Shown: positions 8,076 through 18,225, counted from the first letter of the stretch. The stretch: DNA of 64,000 bases from Elusimicrobiaceae bacterium (GCA_016282685.1 JAEELM010000025.1:114542-178541), one strand, 5' to 3'. A program made the numbers and translations. Notes: generated by a model from the sequence alone, not told the origin.

Positions 8076-9181
8076 AGAAAATTTCACCTATATTTCTTGC
8101 CGTTATTCTGTTTCTCAGTGCATGTGGCACGTTCCATATCGGCCCGAAAGGAGAAGGAGAATTTGTAGAAGCAGAATCACTTGTTCCTTATGATGAAAAC
8201 AATATTCGTCAAATGAAAAAAGATGGTATCCTGGCAGCTCAAAAAAGCGCAGTGGAAAAAGTAGCCGGAGTTTTTATTTCTTCTGCCACTACCGTTGACC
8301 AAGCACAATTAGTAGAAGATAAAATTACATCTAAAACTGCCGGTTTTATCCGCAAATCTCACGTTACTAAAAGTTATCGCAAAGGGGATGAATTCTACAC
8401 GAAAATTAAAGCCATGGTATTGGTAAAAGATATCGGGGAAATCATTAAGCAATCAGATGAAGATGCTTTCGCTAAAAAAACCAATATTGTGGTGGCTTCT
8501 CGGGAGCAAATCGGCGAGAATTTATCTTTAACGCAAGATTGCAAACAAGCTATCTACCGGGCGCTGAAAAACCAACCCTATGCTTTGGTAAACGGAGACA
8601 ATTTAAGCAAAAACAATTTGGACAATCCCAATCCTGCCATTGATAAAGCCCGCACGGAAGGAGCACGGTTTGTGATTATGGCTGATGTAGAAGCAAACCC
8701 TTTAACAGCCTTGCCAGGGGGGATGCCCTCTCCTTTCAAATCGTATAGGGCACGCGCCAATATACGCACTTACTCTACCAACAATTATGCCATTGTGGCC
8801 GAAGGAGCCCAACAACAAAGCGGGCTGGACCCGTTAGATGAAATCGCCGCACAAAAATCTATCTCCACTGCCTGCGAAGCCGCCGCCAAGCAATTGATAG
8901 AGCCTATCAATGATGCAATTAACTCTGCAAAAGTTTTTTCTGTTACTGTTAAGAACGTTAATACCATTGAACGGTTAAAACAATTGCAGGAAGTATTGCG
9001 CACGCTACGAGAGATTGAAGATTTTAACTTAGTCCGCTACGCTAATTCAGCGGCACAGTTTGATGTATCAGCCAATATTTCCACTCCGGAGGAACTAACG
9101 GCTAAAATCATCCGTAAATATAATATTTATTTTACGGTACTGAACATTACCCCAACAACAATTATCCTCAATTTTAATTAG
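8072..9181 (+). CDS. FlgT-like envelope lipoprotein
   Basis: The 369-residue precursor has a signal peptide with lipobox LSAC (Cys18). The segment after it (EAESLVPY...ILAAQKSAVEKVAGVFISSAT...LVEDKITSKTAGFI) resembles the N-terminal domain of the flagellar assembly protein FlgT and related periplasmic proteins. The C-terminal third (NVNTIERLKQLQEVLRTL) resembles domains that form rings or oligomers, but no specific family is recognised. No flagellar genes are visible, so the role is more likely general envelope structure. It is coupled to the upstream LPP20-like gene and followed 2 bp later by comM. Confidence 0.7.
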   Translation: MKKISPIFLAVILFLSACGTFHIGPKGEGEFVEAESLVPYDENNIRQMKKDGILAAQKSAVEKVAGVFISSATTVDQAQLVEDKITSKTAGFIRKSHVTKSYRKGDEFYTKIKAMVLVKDIGEIIKQSDEDAFAKKTNIVVASREQIGENLSLTQDCKQAIYRALKNQPYALVNGDNLSKNNLDNPNPAIDKARTEGARFVIMADVEANPLTALPGGMPSPFKSYRARANIRTYSTNNYAIVAEGAQQQSGLDPLDEIAAQKSISTACEAAAKQLIEPINDAINSAKVFSVTVKNVNTIERLKQLQEVLRTLREIEDFNLVRYANSAAQFDVSANISTPEELTAKIIRKYNIYFTVLNITPTTIILNFN

Positions 9182-9183
9182 TT

Positions 9184-10722
9184 ATGTTAGCCAATATCTG
9201 TACGGGAGCCATTAAAGGGATCGAGGGATTTGCGGTATCGGTAGAAGTAGATATCGCGCCGGGAATGCCTACCCTTGCCGTAGTAGGGCTTCCTGATGCA
9301 GAAGTAAAAGAAAGCAAAGACCGCGTGATAGCCGCTATTCGAAATAGCGGTTTCGATTTTCCGTTAAAACGTATTACCGTTAACTTGAGCCCCGCCGAAT
9401 TACGAAAAAGCGGTACTCATTTTGATTTACCCATTGCACTAGGAATTTTGGCCGCCAGCGAACAGCTTTCTCCTTCCGCGGTTGGTAAAATAAAAGATCT
9501 TCTCGTTATGGGAGAAGTCGCGTTAGACGGATCTCTCAGGCCCTGTGCCGGAGTGTTACCCATGTTAATTTCTTGCCAGAAATTGGGCAAAACTGCCGTC
9601 ATTCCTCCTGCCAACGTTTTGGAAGGGCATGTATCCGGCTCACCCTTTATTTCACCTCATACCTTAAAAGAACTGGCTGATTATTTAGAAGAAAAAATTT
9701 CACTAGAGAACGTAACCGTTTCCTATTTGCCGCCGGAAGAGGAAGAAATAGCCAGCGAATTGGATTTTTCAGATGTAAAAGGGCAGGCCCTAGCCAAACG
9801 TGCATTAGAAATTGCTGCCGCCGGAGGACATAATGTGCTCATGATTGGTCTGCCTGGTACGGGCAAAAGCATGCTAGCCAAACGTTTTGCCAGCATTCTA
9901 CCCCCTCTTACGCAAGAAGAAGCCCTGGAAATTACCAAAATTTATTCTATTTGCAACTTACTAGGGAAAAGCAAACTTTTTACACGCCGTCCCTTCCGTG
10001 ATCCCCACCATACCATTTCAGATGTGGCTCTAATCGGGGGAGGAACAACCCCCCGCCCGGGAGAAGTGTCATTGGCACATAATGGCGTGTTATTCCTTGA
10101 TGAATTTGCGGAATTTTCCCGTTCTTCTTTAGAGGTTTTACGCGAACCTTTGGAAAACGGGCAAGTAACCATTTCACGGGCTAAAGAAACCGTTTCTTAT
10201 CCGGCAAGATTTACGCTATTGGCTGCTATGAATCCGTGCCCTTGCGGAAATTTGGGGAATCCCTTAAAACCTTGCACTTGTACTCCCATGCAAGTAAATC
10301 GTTATAAATCACGCATCTCCGGCCCGCTCTTGGACCGTATCGATCTAACTGTTACTTTGAATCCCGTTAAATATACCGATTGGAACAAACCCAGCGAAGG
10401 GGAAACCTCTGCTCAAATCCGGGAACGAGTACTCAAGGCGCGTGCCATTCAAAAAGAACGTTTTGCGCATTCCTCTACAACGGCCAATGCCTTTATGACA
10501 CCTAAGGAAATCAAAACTTTTTGTCCCCTACCTCCGGAGGCTGATACCGTTTTGGAAGCTGCCATGCGCAAGTTCGGTTTAAGTGCACGCAGTTTGGATA
10601 AAATTTTAAAAACAGCACGGACTATTGCTGATTTAGATGGGGCTAAAAACATTGAAACCAAACATTTAATTGAAGTCATGCAATACCGCCCGTTAGACCG
10701 TAAAGGAGTGGCAGATTTATGA
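9184..10722 (+). CDS. comM: YifB/ComM family Mg-chelatase-like ATPase
   Basis: ComM is a hexameric AAA+ helicase that extends branch migration when incoming single-stranded DNA is integrated during natural transformation. The N-terminal chelatase-I domain (ANICTGAIKGIEGFAVSVEVDI...GLPDAEVKESKDRV) is followed by Walker A GLPGTGKS near residue 223. Further on come VLFLDEFAEF (Walker B), the zinc-ligand cluster NPCPCGNLGNP..CTCTP and the C-terminal SARSLDKILKTARTIADL. At 512 residues it is full length. It overlaps dprA by 4 bp, and the comM-dprA pair suggests a recombination or competence role. Confidence 0.95.
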   Translation: MLANICTGAIKGIEGFAVSVEVDIAPGMPTLAVVGLPDAEVKESKDRVIAAIRNSGFDFPLKRITVNLSPAELRKSGTHFDLPIALGILAASEQLSPSAVGKIKDLLVMGEVALDGSLRPCAGVLPMLISCQKLGKTAVIPPANVLEGHVSGSPFISPHTLKELADYLEEKISLENVTVSYLPPEEEEIASELDFSDVKGQALAKRALEIAAAGGHNVLMIGLPGTGKSMLAKRFASILPPLTQEEALEITKIYSICNLLGKSKLFTRRPFRDPHHTISDVALIGGGTTPRPGEVSLAHNGVLFLDEFAEFSRSSLEVLREPLENGQVTISRAKETVSYPARFTLLAAMNPCPCGNLGNPLKPCTCTPMQVNRYKSRISGPLLDRIDLTVTLNPVKYTDWNKPSEGETSAQIRERVLKARAIQKERFAHSSTTANAFMTPKEIKTFCPLPPEADTVLEAAMRKFGLSARSLDKILKTARTIADLDGAKNIETKHLIEVMQYRPLDRKGVADL

Positions 10723-11855
10723 ACAATGCCATTTCCGCACAAGAACGCCTGGCCCGTATCCAACTCAATGCTTTCTTGTATTTTCGGGCCGATTGGTTGC
10801 AACGCCTTATTGAAATTTTTGGCTCTGCCCAAGAAATTTTAAAACAAGATGCGGCCACTTTGGCTAATGAGGCCAATTTAAATCCTCAAACAGCTGCCCA
10901 CTTATTGCAAGAAGCATATGCTATTCACCCACAAGAAGAATGGGAAAAAACCGAAAAATTAGGGGGACATATCTATGTATTGGAAGATGAGGAATATCCC
11001 CAGTCGCTACGCAATTGCAAGGAAGCCCCTATAGCTCTTTATGTGTTGGGACAACTCCCGGCCGAAAATGCAGCTTGTGTAGCCATGGTAGGAACGCGCA
11101 AAATCACGCCGTACGGCCGACGAGTGGCCCACAAACTATCCACAGAACTGGCCCAATGCGGAGTAACGGTAGTAAGCGGTTTAGCCCGCGGTATTGACAG
11201 CGTTTGTCACACTGCAGCCGTAGAATTAAAAAAGCCTACATTAGCTGTTATCGGTACGGGAATCGGACGTTGTTACCCCCCCGAAAATCGCAATCTGGAA
11301 AAAGCCATTTTACAATACGGCGGAGCGGTCATTTCGGAGCTTCCGTTTGATCGTCCCCCGAATGCTTTCCATTTCCCACGGCGCAACCGCTTAATTGCTG
11401 CTTTATCTCAACCAATTGTAGTGATAGAAGGAGAAGTTAAGTCCGGTGCTCTTATTACAGCCAAATTAGCTTTGGAAATGGGAAAAGACGTCTTGGCCGT
11501 TCCGGGGCCAATAGACAGCCCCACTTCCGGAGGGCCCAATTCCCTCGTAAAAGATGGGGCGGGGGTTGTAACCTCAGTAGCAGATATTCTAGACTATATA
11601 CCACAGCAATCCCGTTTTGGATTGGATAGCCGTTTCTTTGTGCACACTGCTGATGTTCCCGCCAAACCGGAAGAAAAATTGCCGGAACGCGAACAACAGG
11701 TAATGGGGTTGGTAGCGGACGGACAACTAAGTCTGGATCAAATTGCAGAGAGACTGCAAGCCAGCGTGCCCGAAACCGCTCAACTGCTTTTTGAATTGGA
11801 AGTAAAAGGATTTTTGGCTTGCGAAAACGGCTTGTATAGTAAAAGCAAATTTTAA
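10719..11855 (+). CDS. dprA: DNA processing protein DprA
   Basis: DprA loads RecA on single-stranded DNA taken up in transformation. The 378 residues include an N-terminal helix-hairpin-helix or SAM-like region and then the Rossmann-like DprA core with VGTRKITPYG and VVSGLARGIDSVCHTAA. Also in the core are AVIGTGIGRCYPPENRNLE, FPRRNRLIAALS and GALITAKLALEMGKDVLAVPG. A C-terminal winged-helix segment (LSLDQIAERLQASVPETAQLLFELEVKG) follows. It overlaps comM by 4 bp and lies 19 bp before topA, the usual dprA-topA neighbourhood. Confidence 0.97.
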   Translation: MNNAISAQERLARIQLNAFLYFRADWLQRLIEIFGSAQEILKQDAATLANEANLNPQTAAHLLQEAYAIHPQEEWEKTEKLGGHIYVLEDEEYPQSLRNCKEAPIALYVLGQLPAENAACVAMVGTRKITPYGRRVAHKLSTELAQCGVTVVSGLARGIDSVCHTAAVELKKPTLAVIGTGIGRCYPPENRNLEKAILQYGGAVISELPFDRPPNAFHFPRRNRLIAALSQPIVVIEGEVKSGALITAKLALEMGKDVLAVPGPIDSPTSGGPNSLVKDGAGVVTSVADILDYIPQQSRFGLDSRFFVHTADVPAKPEEKLPEREQQVMGLVADGQLSLDQIAERLQASVPETAQLLFELEVKGFLACENGLYSKSKF

Positions 11856-11874
11856 ATTTATAAGGAAGTGAATT

Positions 11875-14160
11875 ATGTCAGCTACAAATGTAAAAGGAAA
11901 AAAACTGGTAATTGTAGAGTCTCCTACTAAACAAAAAACCATCAGCAAAATTTTAGGAAATGATTTTATTGTCCGCAGTTCTTTCGGGCACGTGCGAGAT
12001 TTACCCACAAAAGATATCGGCGTAGATATCGACAACGCTTTTACTCCCACGTATGTCCCGGTGGACCGTGCTAAACGTATTATTGCGGAACTTACTGCCA
12101 TTGCCAAAACAGCCAGCGAAATTTATCTGGCTACCGACCCTGACCGAGAGGGAGAAGCTATCGCCTGGCATTTGGTGGAACTGTTAAAATTACCCAAAAA
12201 CCGCTATCAACGTATTTTCTTTCACGAAATTACCCCTGCTGCCATCAAAGAATCCTTCTCTCATGCTCGCAAAATTGATGATAATTTGGTAAATGCTCAA
12301 CAGGCGCGGCGCATTTTAGACCGTATTGTAGGTTATAAATTGTCCCCCCTCTTGTGGAAAAAAATTACCTCCGGGTTATCAGCCGGCCGAGTACAGTCTG
12401 TAGCCGTACGGCTTTTGGCTGAGCGCGCTAAAGAAATCGCCCAATTTAAAGAACAAGAATATTGGAGTATCGGGGCACAATTTGAAAAACCCAATGCCGC
12501 CCCGCAATTCTGGGCACGCGTTACTAAATACAAAGGTAAAAATGTAGAACAAACCAAAACTTATAAATTATTTGCCGAAGATTATAAAGTAAAAAATACA
12601 GTCTTTGATAAACCGGAAAAGTTGGCCCCGGTATCCGATTTGCTGCGCAAAGGGCCCAACACCGTACTAAAAGTAGAGAAAAAGGAAGTAAAACAAAAAC
12701 CGAAACCACCGTTTATCACCAGTTCCATGCAGCAGGATGCTTATAACAAGTTGGGCTTTTCTTCTCAAAAAACCATGCAAACGGCCCAACACCTCTACGA
12801 AGGTATTTCTGTAGAGGGGCAAACGTTTGGTTTGATTACATACATGCGTACAGATTCATTTAATGTATCAAAACTACTGCAAGAACAAACCAAAAAATTT
12901 ATCGGGGAGAAGTATGGTGCCCAATTTGTTCCCGCTAAACAACCTGTCTATAAAAGCAAGGTGATGGGCGCTCAAGAAGCTCACGAAGCTATTCACCCTA
13001 CAGATGTTCGGCGCACGCCGCAAAACATGAAACCGTTCCTAACGGATGACCAATACAAATTGTATGAGCTTATCTGGCTGCGGTTTGTGGCTTCTCAAAT
13101 GGCCGACGCTGTATTCAATACAGTATCTATTGATATTGCCGCAAAAGATGAGAAAGAATGTGTGTTGCGCGCTACCGGCAGAACCGTGAAATTCCCCGGA
13201 TATTTATCTGTTTATAAAGATCCGGAAGAAGAAAACGAAGAAGAAAATTCATCCTCTGCTTTGTTGCCCGTGTTGACGGAAGGAGATACATTAAAATTAG
13301 TAGAGATTAAAACGAAATCTCACAAGACCACTCCTCCCCCCTACTACAACGAAGCCAGCTTGATTAAAACGCTGGAAAAACATGGAATTGGGCGCCCTTC
13401 TACTTATGCTCCCACTATCAAAAACATATTGGACCGCAAATATATTGCGCGCCAACCGAAATCGAACAAGTTGATTGCAACCGATTTAGGGATTACCGTA
13501 ACGGACAGTTTGAAAGATTTCTTTAAGGAAATTATGGATTTGTCCTATACGGCCGGCGTAGAAGAAAAATTAGATAAAGTAGCTGAAGGCGGAGAAAAAT
13601 GGATAGATTTGTTAAACACATTTTACAAAAACTTCAAACAAGAACTCGCCCAAGCTGAACAGGAAATGAAACGTCCGGCAGCAAAAGAAACGGATGAAAA
13701 ATGTCCCATCTGCGGTAAAATGATGCTCAAAAAAAGAAGCCGTTTCGGAGAGTATTTAGTTTGCAGTGACGATACCTGTAAAGGAAAAATTAATTTGTCC
13801 AGTTCCGGTGAAAAGATAGAAAAAGTAGCCCCGCAAGAGACAAAAGAAAAATGTGATAAATGTGGGGCTCCTATGGTAATTCGCATGGGAAGGAGAGGTA
13901 AATTTATGGCTTGCTCGGCCTATCCCAAATGCAAAAATACTTATTCCATTGATGCCGAAGGGAACAAAGTGGCATCCTCCGGCCCCATTATCACGGACCG
14001 CCTGTGTGAAAAATGCGGAAAGCCCATGGTACTGCGTACTTCCAAGCGAGGGGAATTTTTAGGATGTTCCGGGTATCCAAAATGCAAAACCATTGTAACC
14101 GTCACACCGGAAGAAATTGAACAAATAAAACAAGCCCACGCTAAAAAACAAGAAAAATAA
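11875..14160 (+). CDS. topA: DNA topoisomerase I
   Basis: This type IA topoisomerase relaxes negative supercoils. The TOPRIM domain lies at the start (KLVIVESPTKQKTISKIL; acidic triad in ATDPDREGE near residue 84). The catalytic tyrosine is Tyr323 in LITYMRTDS. IGRPSTYAPTI marks the fold's fourth domain. Three C4 zinc ribbons close the protein: CPICGK from residue 610, CDKCGAPM near 660 and CEKCGKPM near 710. At 761 residues it is a standard bacterial TopA with a clear RBS (AAGGAAG) before ATG. It is followed 4 bp later by the Xer recombinase. Confidence 0.98.
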   Translation: MSATNVKGKKLVIVESPTKQKTISKILGNDFIVRSSFGHVRDLPTKDIGVDIDNAFTPTYVPVDRAKRIIAELTAIAKTASEIYLATDPDREGEAIAWHLVELLKLPKNRYQRIFFHEITPAAIKESFSHARKIDDNLVNAQQARRILDRIVGYKLSPLLWKKITSGLSAGRVQSVAVRLLAERAKEIAQFKEQEYWSIGAQFEKPNAAPQFWARVTKYKGKNVEQTKTYKLFAEDYKVKNTVFDKPEKLAPVSDLLRKGPNTVLKVEKKEVKQKPKPPFITSSMQQDAYNKLGFSSQKTMQTAQHLYEGISVEGQTFGLITYMRTDSFNVSKLLQEQTKKFIGEKYGAQFVPAKQPVYKSKVMGAQEAHEAIHPTDVRRTPQNMKPFLTDDQYKLYELIWLRFVASQMADAVFNTVSIDIAAKDEKECVLRATGRTVKFPGYLSVYKDPEEENEEENSSSALLPVLTEGDTLKLVEIKTKSHKTTPPPYYNEASLIKTLEKHGIGRPSTYAPTIKNILDRKYIARQPKSNKLIATDLGITVTDSLKDFFKEIMDLSYTAGVEEKLDKVAEGGEKWIDLLNTFYKNFKQELAQAEQEMKRPAAKETDEKCPICGKMMLKKRSRFGEYLVCSDDTCKGKINLSSSGEKIEKVAPQETKEKCDKCGAPMVIRMGRRGKFMACSAYPKCKNTYSIDAEGNKVASSGPIITDRLCEKCGKPMVLRTSKRGEFLGCSGYPKCKTIVTVTPEEIEQIKQAHAKKQEK

Positions 14161-14164
14161 CTCT

Positions 14165-15052
14165 ATGGATGAACTTGTAAAAGCGTTTTTGCTGCACTTG
14201 GAGAACAAAAATTTCTCCCCGTTGACAATTAAAAGTTATCGGGAAGATTTGGACCAATTCCTTCAATTTTGCAAATCACGCCGGCAGAACAATTTATCTG
14301 ATTTTGTGCCTGCCGTTATTCGTTCTTTTTTATCCTCCGTACAAAATACGGCTCACCCGGCACGTAACACCATATTGCGTAAAATTGCTTCCTTACGCAG
14401 TTTTGGGGCTTATTTGTTACAACAAGGGAAAATAGAACAAAATCCGTTCAAATTACTGCCTGCCCCCAAAAGAGAACGCATTTTACCTAAATTTTTATCT
14501 GTGGAAGAAACGGATCGTCTGCTAAATACTACGCAGAAAAGTCCCCATTTTGCTGCAAGAGACAAAGCCCTCTTTGAACTCATCTACTCTAGCGGTCTGC
14601 GACGCAGTGAAGTGACTCGCCTCAATATCCGCGATATTGATTTTTTTAACGGAATTGTAAAAGTATTGGGGAAGGGTTCCAAAGAACGTTTGGTCCCTGT
14701 GACAGACACCGCTCTAGAAGCAATCAAAACGTATTTGGCTTGCCGTAAAAATCCCCGTCCGCAAGATCCCTTGTTCTTAAATAAGAATAACCAGCGATTA
14801 ACAGGAGACGGACTGGCTTATATTTTCAAAAACACAGCTATCGCTTCTCACCTGGCGCGCAAAGTAACACCGCACAGTTTGCGACATTCTTTTGCCACCC
14901 ATTTGCTCAATAACGGCTGTGACTTGCGTAGCCTGCAAGAAATGCTGGGCCACAAAAGCCTGGCCGCGACGCAGGTTTATACTCATGTGTCGCTAGAGAA
15001 ATTAAAAAGTGTCTACAACCAGGCACACCCCAAAAGTGAGGAAAACCTATGA
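14165..15052 (+). CDS. xerC: Xer-type tyrosine recombinase
   Basis: This is a 295-residue site-specific recombinase of the XerC/XerD type, expected to resolve chromosome dimers at dif. It has a SAM-like N-terminal core-binding domain (1-100) and a catalytic domain with the full set of residues: Arg146 in SSGLRR, Lys170 in GKGSKER, His237 and Arg240 in PHSLRHSFATHLL, His263 in LGHKSL and the nucleophile Tyr272 in VYTHVS. The topA-xer order and the close packing (4 bp upstream, 4-bp overlap downstream) mark it as housekeeping, not a mobile-element integrase. Whether it is XerC, XerD or a single-Xer system cannot be decided here. Confidence 0.92.
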   Translation: MDELVKAFLLHLENKNFSPLTIKSYREDLDQFLQFCKSRRQNNLSDFVPAVIRSFLSSVQNTAHPARNTILRKIASLRSFGAYLLQQGKIEQNPFKLLPAPKRERILPKFLSVEETDRLLNTTQKSPHFAARDKALFELIYSSGLRRSEVTRLNIRDIDFFNGIVKVLGKGSKERLVPVTDTALEAIKTYLACRKNPRPQDPLFLNKNNQRLTGDGLAYIFKNTAIASHLARKVTPHSLRHSFATHLLNNGCDLRSLQEMLGHKSLAATQVYTHVSLEKLKSVYNQAHPKSEENL

Positions 15053-16020
15053 TAGGCATTGGCGTTGATGTAGGCGGAACATTTGTCAAATTTTTTGTCA
15101 TGAATGAACGTGGCGAGATTGTTCGCCAAGAGAAAATGGAAACCGATTATTCTAAAGGTTCTGCCGGTTTTATTGCTACCGTTGGAGATTTTATTAAAAA
15201 TATCCGCCAGGAATTTTCAGATCAGGAAATTGCCGTAGCAGTAGGAGCTCCCGGAGATGTAGATCATGAAAAAGGGATTTTGCGCTACAATCCTAATCTT
15301 AAATTTACAGATGTGGCTGATTGGCCCCTGGCCGATCAATTAGAAAAATACACCTCCATCCGCCCGGTGGTAGCCAATGATGCCACCCTGGCTACGTGGG
15401 GAGTGTATGAATCCGATTTAAAACGGCAAGGCACCAATGTCCTAGTCGTTACCTTAGGAACAGGCGTTGGTGGGGGAATGATTATAAATAAAGAACTTTA
15501 TCAAGGCTCTCACGGAACAGCCGGTGAAATTGGACATACTAAAATTGCCGATGTTACCTCCGGCCCGGTCTGCGGATGTGGTGCACATGGTTGTTTGGAG
15601 GCTTTTATAGGCACCATTGGCATCAAACGCCGGATTTTAGCTGCCGTTGAAGCAAATCCAACCTCCATTTTGGCCCAATTGGTAAAAGAAAACCCTAATT
15701 TTAAAATAGAGGTAGCTTTCCGCGCCGCCGAACAGGGGTGTCCAGAAGCTCTTAAAATTTGGGAAGATACCGGCCATTATCTGGGAATAGGAATCGCTAA
15801 TTTTGCTTTGATTTTAGATATGGATACCGTCGTACTAACAGGTGGAGTTTCTGGAGCGGCGCGCTATTTTATGCCTGCTTTGAGACAGGTACTTAGCAAC
15901 CAACAAATTAAAACACCGTTTAACCACCTGACGGTTATCACTTCTAAGAATCCGAATATTGGAGGCGTAGGGGCAGCCATGTATGCCATCAACCAAGCCT
16001 TGCGCAAACAAATAAAATGA
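15049..16020 (+). CDS. ROK family sugar kinase, probable glucokinase
   Basis: ROK family protein of 323 residues without the DNA-binding domain of ROK repressors, hence a kinase. The phosphate motif IGVDVGGTFVK is at residues 3-13, ATP-binding VVTLGTGVGGGMI is central, and the zinc-binding ROK signature CGCGAHGCLEA follows GEIGHTK, which holds the zinc histidine. Glucose is the likeliest substrate, giving glucose 6-phosphate, but N-acetylmannosamine or other sugars are possible. It overlaps both neighbours by 4 bp (xer and lptD). Confidence 0.9.
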   Translation: MIGIGVDVGGTFVKFFVMNERGEIVRQEKMETDYSKGSAGFIATVGDFIKNIRQEFSDQEIAVAVGAPGDVDHEKGILRYNPNLKFTDVADWPLADQLEKYTSIRPVVANDATLATWGVYESDLKRQGTNVLVVTLGTGVGGGMIINKELYQGSHGTAGEIGHTKIADVTSGPVCGCGAHGCLEAFIGTIGIKRRILAAVEANPTSILAQLVKENPNFKIEVAFRAAEQGCPEALKIWEDTGHYLGIGIANFALILDMDTVVLTGGVSGAARYFMPALRQVLSNQQIKTPFNHLTVITSKNPNIGGVGAAMYAINQALRKQIK

Positions 16021-18206
16021 AACGTTTTCTCGTCATTTTACTAGGAAGTATTTGCAGTACGTTGCCGCTTGGGGCAGCGGACCGCGTGCTTCCTGCCCCC
16101 GGAGATGACGGCTTTATCTATTTTACCGCAAACGAGGCTTCCGTTGAACCTTCTCAAAAAATAATTCAGCTTTTCGGTGATGTACAAATCATTCAAAAAG
16201 CCCCTGACGGTTCCACCCGTACTATCACAGGGGATCAATTAAAATATGACCAACTCAACACTGAAGTTTCTTCGGAAGGATTGGTACATGTAGAAGATTC
16301 TTCCGGCAACCAATTAGAAGCCAATAACATTTTGTTTAATTATACTACCAAGGATTTTAAGGCAGACTCCATTACCACTCAGTACCCCCCTCTTCGTATA
16401 TTATCCGCCAAACAAATCCGTTCTAAAAACGGAAAGAAAATTTTGAAAAAAGCTACTGTCACCTGTTGTGACAAACCGGATCCTCATTACACTTTATCCG
16501 TAGGACGCCTGTCCGTTTCTCCGCACCAGAAAATATTTGGCACAAATGCAGTTTTGCGTTTAGATGACATTCCCGTGCTTTGGTTACCCGTTTTTTGGCG
16601 TTCGTTTGATTCCCAAAAACCTTGGACTACTTATGTAGATTTTACCCAAAGTAACCGTACCGGGTGGGGAATTCTTACTACCACGGCTTTCCCTGCAGTG
16701 TTGCAATTGCGGCCTAAACTAATTTTGGATTACTATACAAAGTCCGGCTTGGGAATAGGCACTGAAATAACAGCGGTAGAATCCCCCACCGTGCGGGGGA
16801 GCGGTGAGTTCTATTACATCAATGATCAGGCAGATTATAAAGATATTACCATTGACGATAAGAAACGTTGGGGAATGCAGGGCGGATACTGGTGGGAAAT
16901 GCATGATTCCTCTGATCATTTCAATAGCCCCTCCGGTGCTTTGTATCAATTCCAAACGCAATTCCGTATGGTATCGGATCCTTATTTTTATGATTCTTTC
17001 TTCCGCAGTAATCCTTACGTATTTATGCCGGACCAAGAAACAAATTTCTCTTTTTCGCGCCAAACACGTCGTTCTACATTACGTTTAAGTTATCAACAAA
17101 AAGATATTTTCGCTTGGGATAAACAAGAATTTATGGCCGAAAAAAGGTCCCTGCCCGAAATAAAGTATGAATTGTTGCCCTTTAACGATCCCTGGTTACT
17201 CACTTCCAACCGCCTAGAAGTCGATTTTAACAATACTTCTTCTTTGGAATATAAAGACGGTATGCCTAACGAAGAAGGCCCTTACAAACGCCAAGCACAC
17301 GCTAAGTGGACCACTGAAAAATCATTTCGTCTAAACAAACATTTTACACTTTTACCTCAGGTTTTTTATGACCAAACGGTTACTTTTGCTGATGAAAAAA
17401 ACAACAAAACAGATGCATGGGTCGCTCGTGTGGGAACTGATATAAATTTACGTACACGTTCATTCTTGGGAAGTACAGATATTGGCTATCAGTTTACAAA
17501 ACGTCTATCCACCGGAACGCTAACTTCCGATCATGAATCATTGGACCGGGGAATTGAGCGAAGCCATCTGTACTTAAAAAATTACTATCGCCCTTCTCTT
17601 AACACGTATGTACGGTTTGAAACCGGGTTTAATTTATCCGATACAACCACCAATCTGGAAACAGGCTATATTCAGGAATTAACCTGGGAACACTTAAAAA
17701 CAAGAATTGAGCCTCTTACCATAGAATGGGGGTACAATTCCCCCAATGGGAAAATAAACTTTTTTATGCGAGACATGTATGATATTGCAGACAAAAACAT
17801 TCATTTTATTGCCCAGTCTAATTTCATGATTAAAAACCAAAATATTGGTTTAGGGGTAAATAATTTTGCCAACCATACTGACCCGGGTTCCCTTTACCAA
17901 ACCCAGTCTGATCGCTACACTTTTACAACCACCTGGGGAATACGCCCACCTTCCGATAAATGGAAACTTGATTTAGGGTTAGATGTATCTTTGTTCCGCG
18001 ATTCTTGGTACGGATTTAATAAATTAGCCCGATTAACTTATATATTCCATGATGCCCGCTTGGAACTGACAGCAAGAGACCGCAATCACAATTTGTCTTT
18101 TGCCTTCCGTATCAATATTTTGTGTGGTACGAACCCACGCGAACAACAACAAAAGCAGGATTCTTATTGGTATCCCTGGCGACAACAAAACGATTTGAGA
18201 GATTAA
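16017..18206 (+). CDS. lptD: LPS assembly outer-membrane protein LptD
   Basis: LptD is the outer-membrane barrel that inserts lipopolysaccharide in the outer leaflet. The 729-residue precursor has a signal peptide of about 21 residues ending LPLGAA. A LptA/OstA-like beta-jellyroll follows (VQIIQKAPDGSTRTITGDQLKYD, about 30-170), then a long C-terminal barrel with alternating aromatic strands up to the final AFRINI region. Two cysteines in VTCCDKPD and one near the C-terminus could make the inter-domain disulphide known in this family. It agrees with the lipid A genes nearby. Confidence 0.92.
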   Translation: MKRFLVILLGSICSTLPLGAADRVLPAPGDDGFIYFTANEASVEPSQKIIQLFGDVQIIQKAPDGSTRTITGDQLKYDQLNTEVSSEGLVHVEDSSGNQLEANNILFNYTTKDFKADSITTQYPPLRILSAKQIRSKNGKKILKKATVTCCDKPDPHYTLSVGRLSVSPHQKIFGTNAVLRLDDIPVLWLPVFWRSFDSQKPWTTYVDFTQSNRTGWGILTTTAFPAVLQLRPKLILDYYTKSGLGIGTEITAVESPTVRGSGEFYYINDQADYKDITIDDKKRWGMQGGYWWEMHDSSDHFNSPSGALYQFQTQFRMVSDPYFYDSFFRSNPYVFMPDQETNFSFSRQTRRSTLRLSYQQKDIFAWDKQEFMAEKRSLPEIKYELLPFNDPWLLTSNRLEVDFNNTSSLEYKDGMPNEEGPYKRQAHAKWTTEKSFRLNKHFTLLPQVFYDQTVTFADEKNNKTDAWVARVGTDINLRTRSFLGSTDIGYQFTKRLSTGTLTSDHESLDRGIERSHLYLKNYYRPSLNTYVRFETGFNLSDTTTNLETGYIQELTWEHLKTRIEPLTIEWGYNSPNGKINFFMRDMYDIADKNIHFIAQSNFMIKNQNIGLGVNNFANHTDPGSLYQTQSDRYTFTTTWGIRPPSDKWKLDLGLDVSLFRDSWYGFNKLARLTYIFHDARLELTARDRNHNLSFAFRINILCGTNPREQQQKQDSYWYPWRQQNDLRD

Positions 18207-18225
18207 TCAATAAAAGGAGCAAACT

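Noticed and set aside
14165..15052. Tyrosine recombinase as the integrase of a mobile element
   Set aside because: It is packed between topA and a ROK kinase with 4-bp junctions, has Xer length and motifs, and lies 16 kb from the tRNA-Asp repeats.
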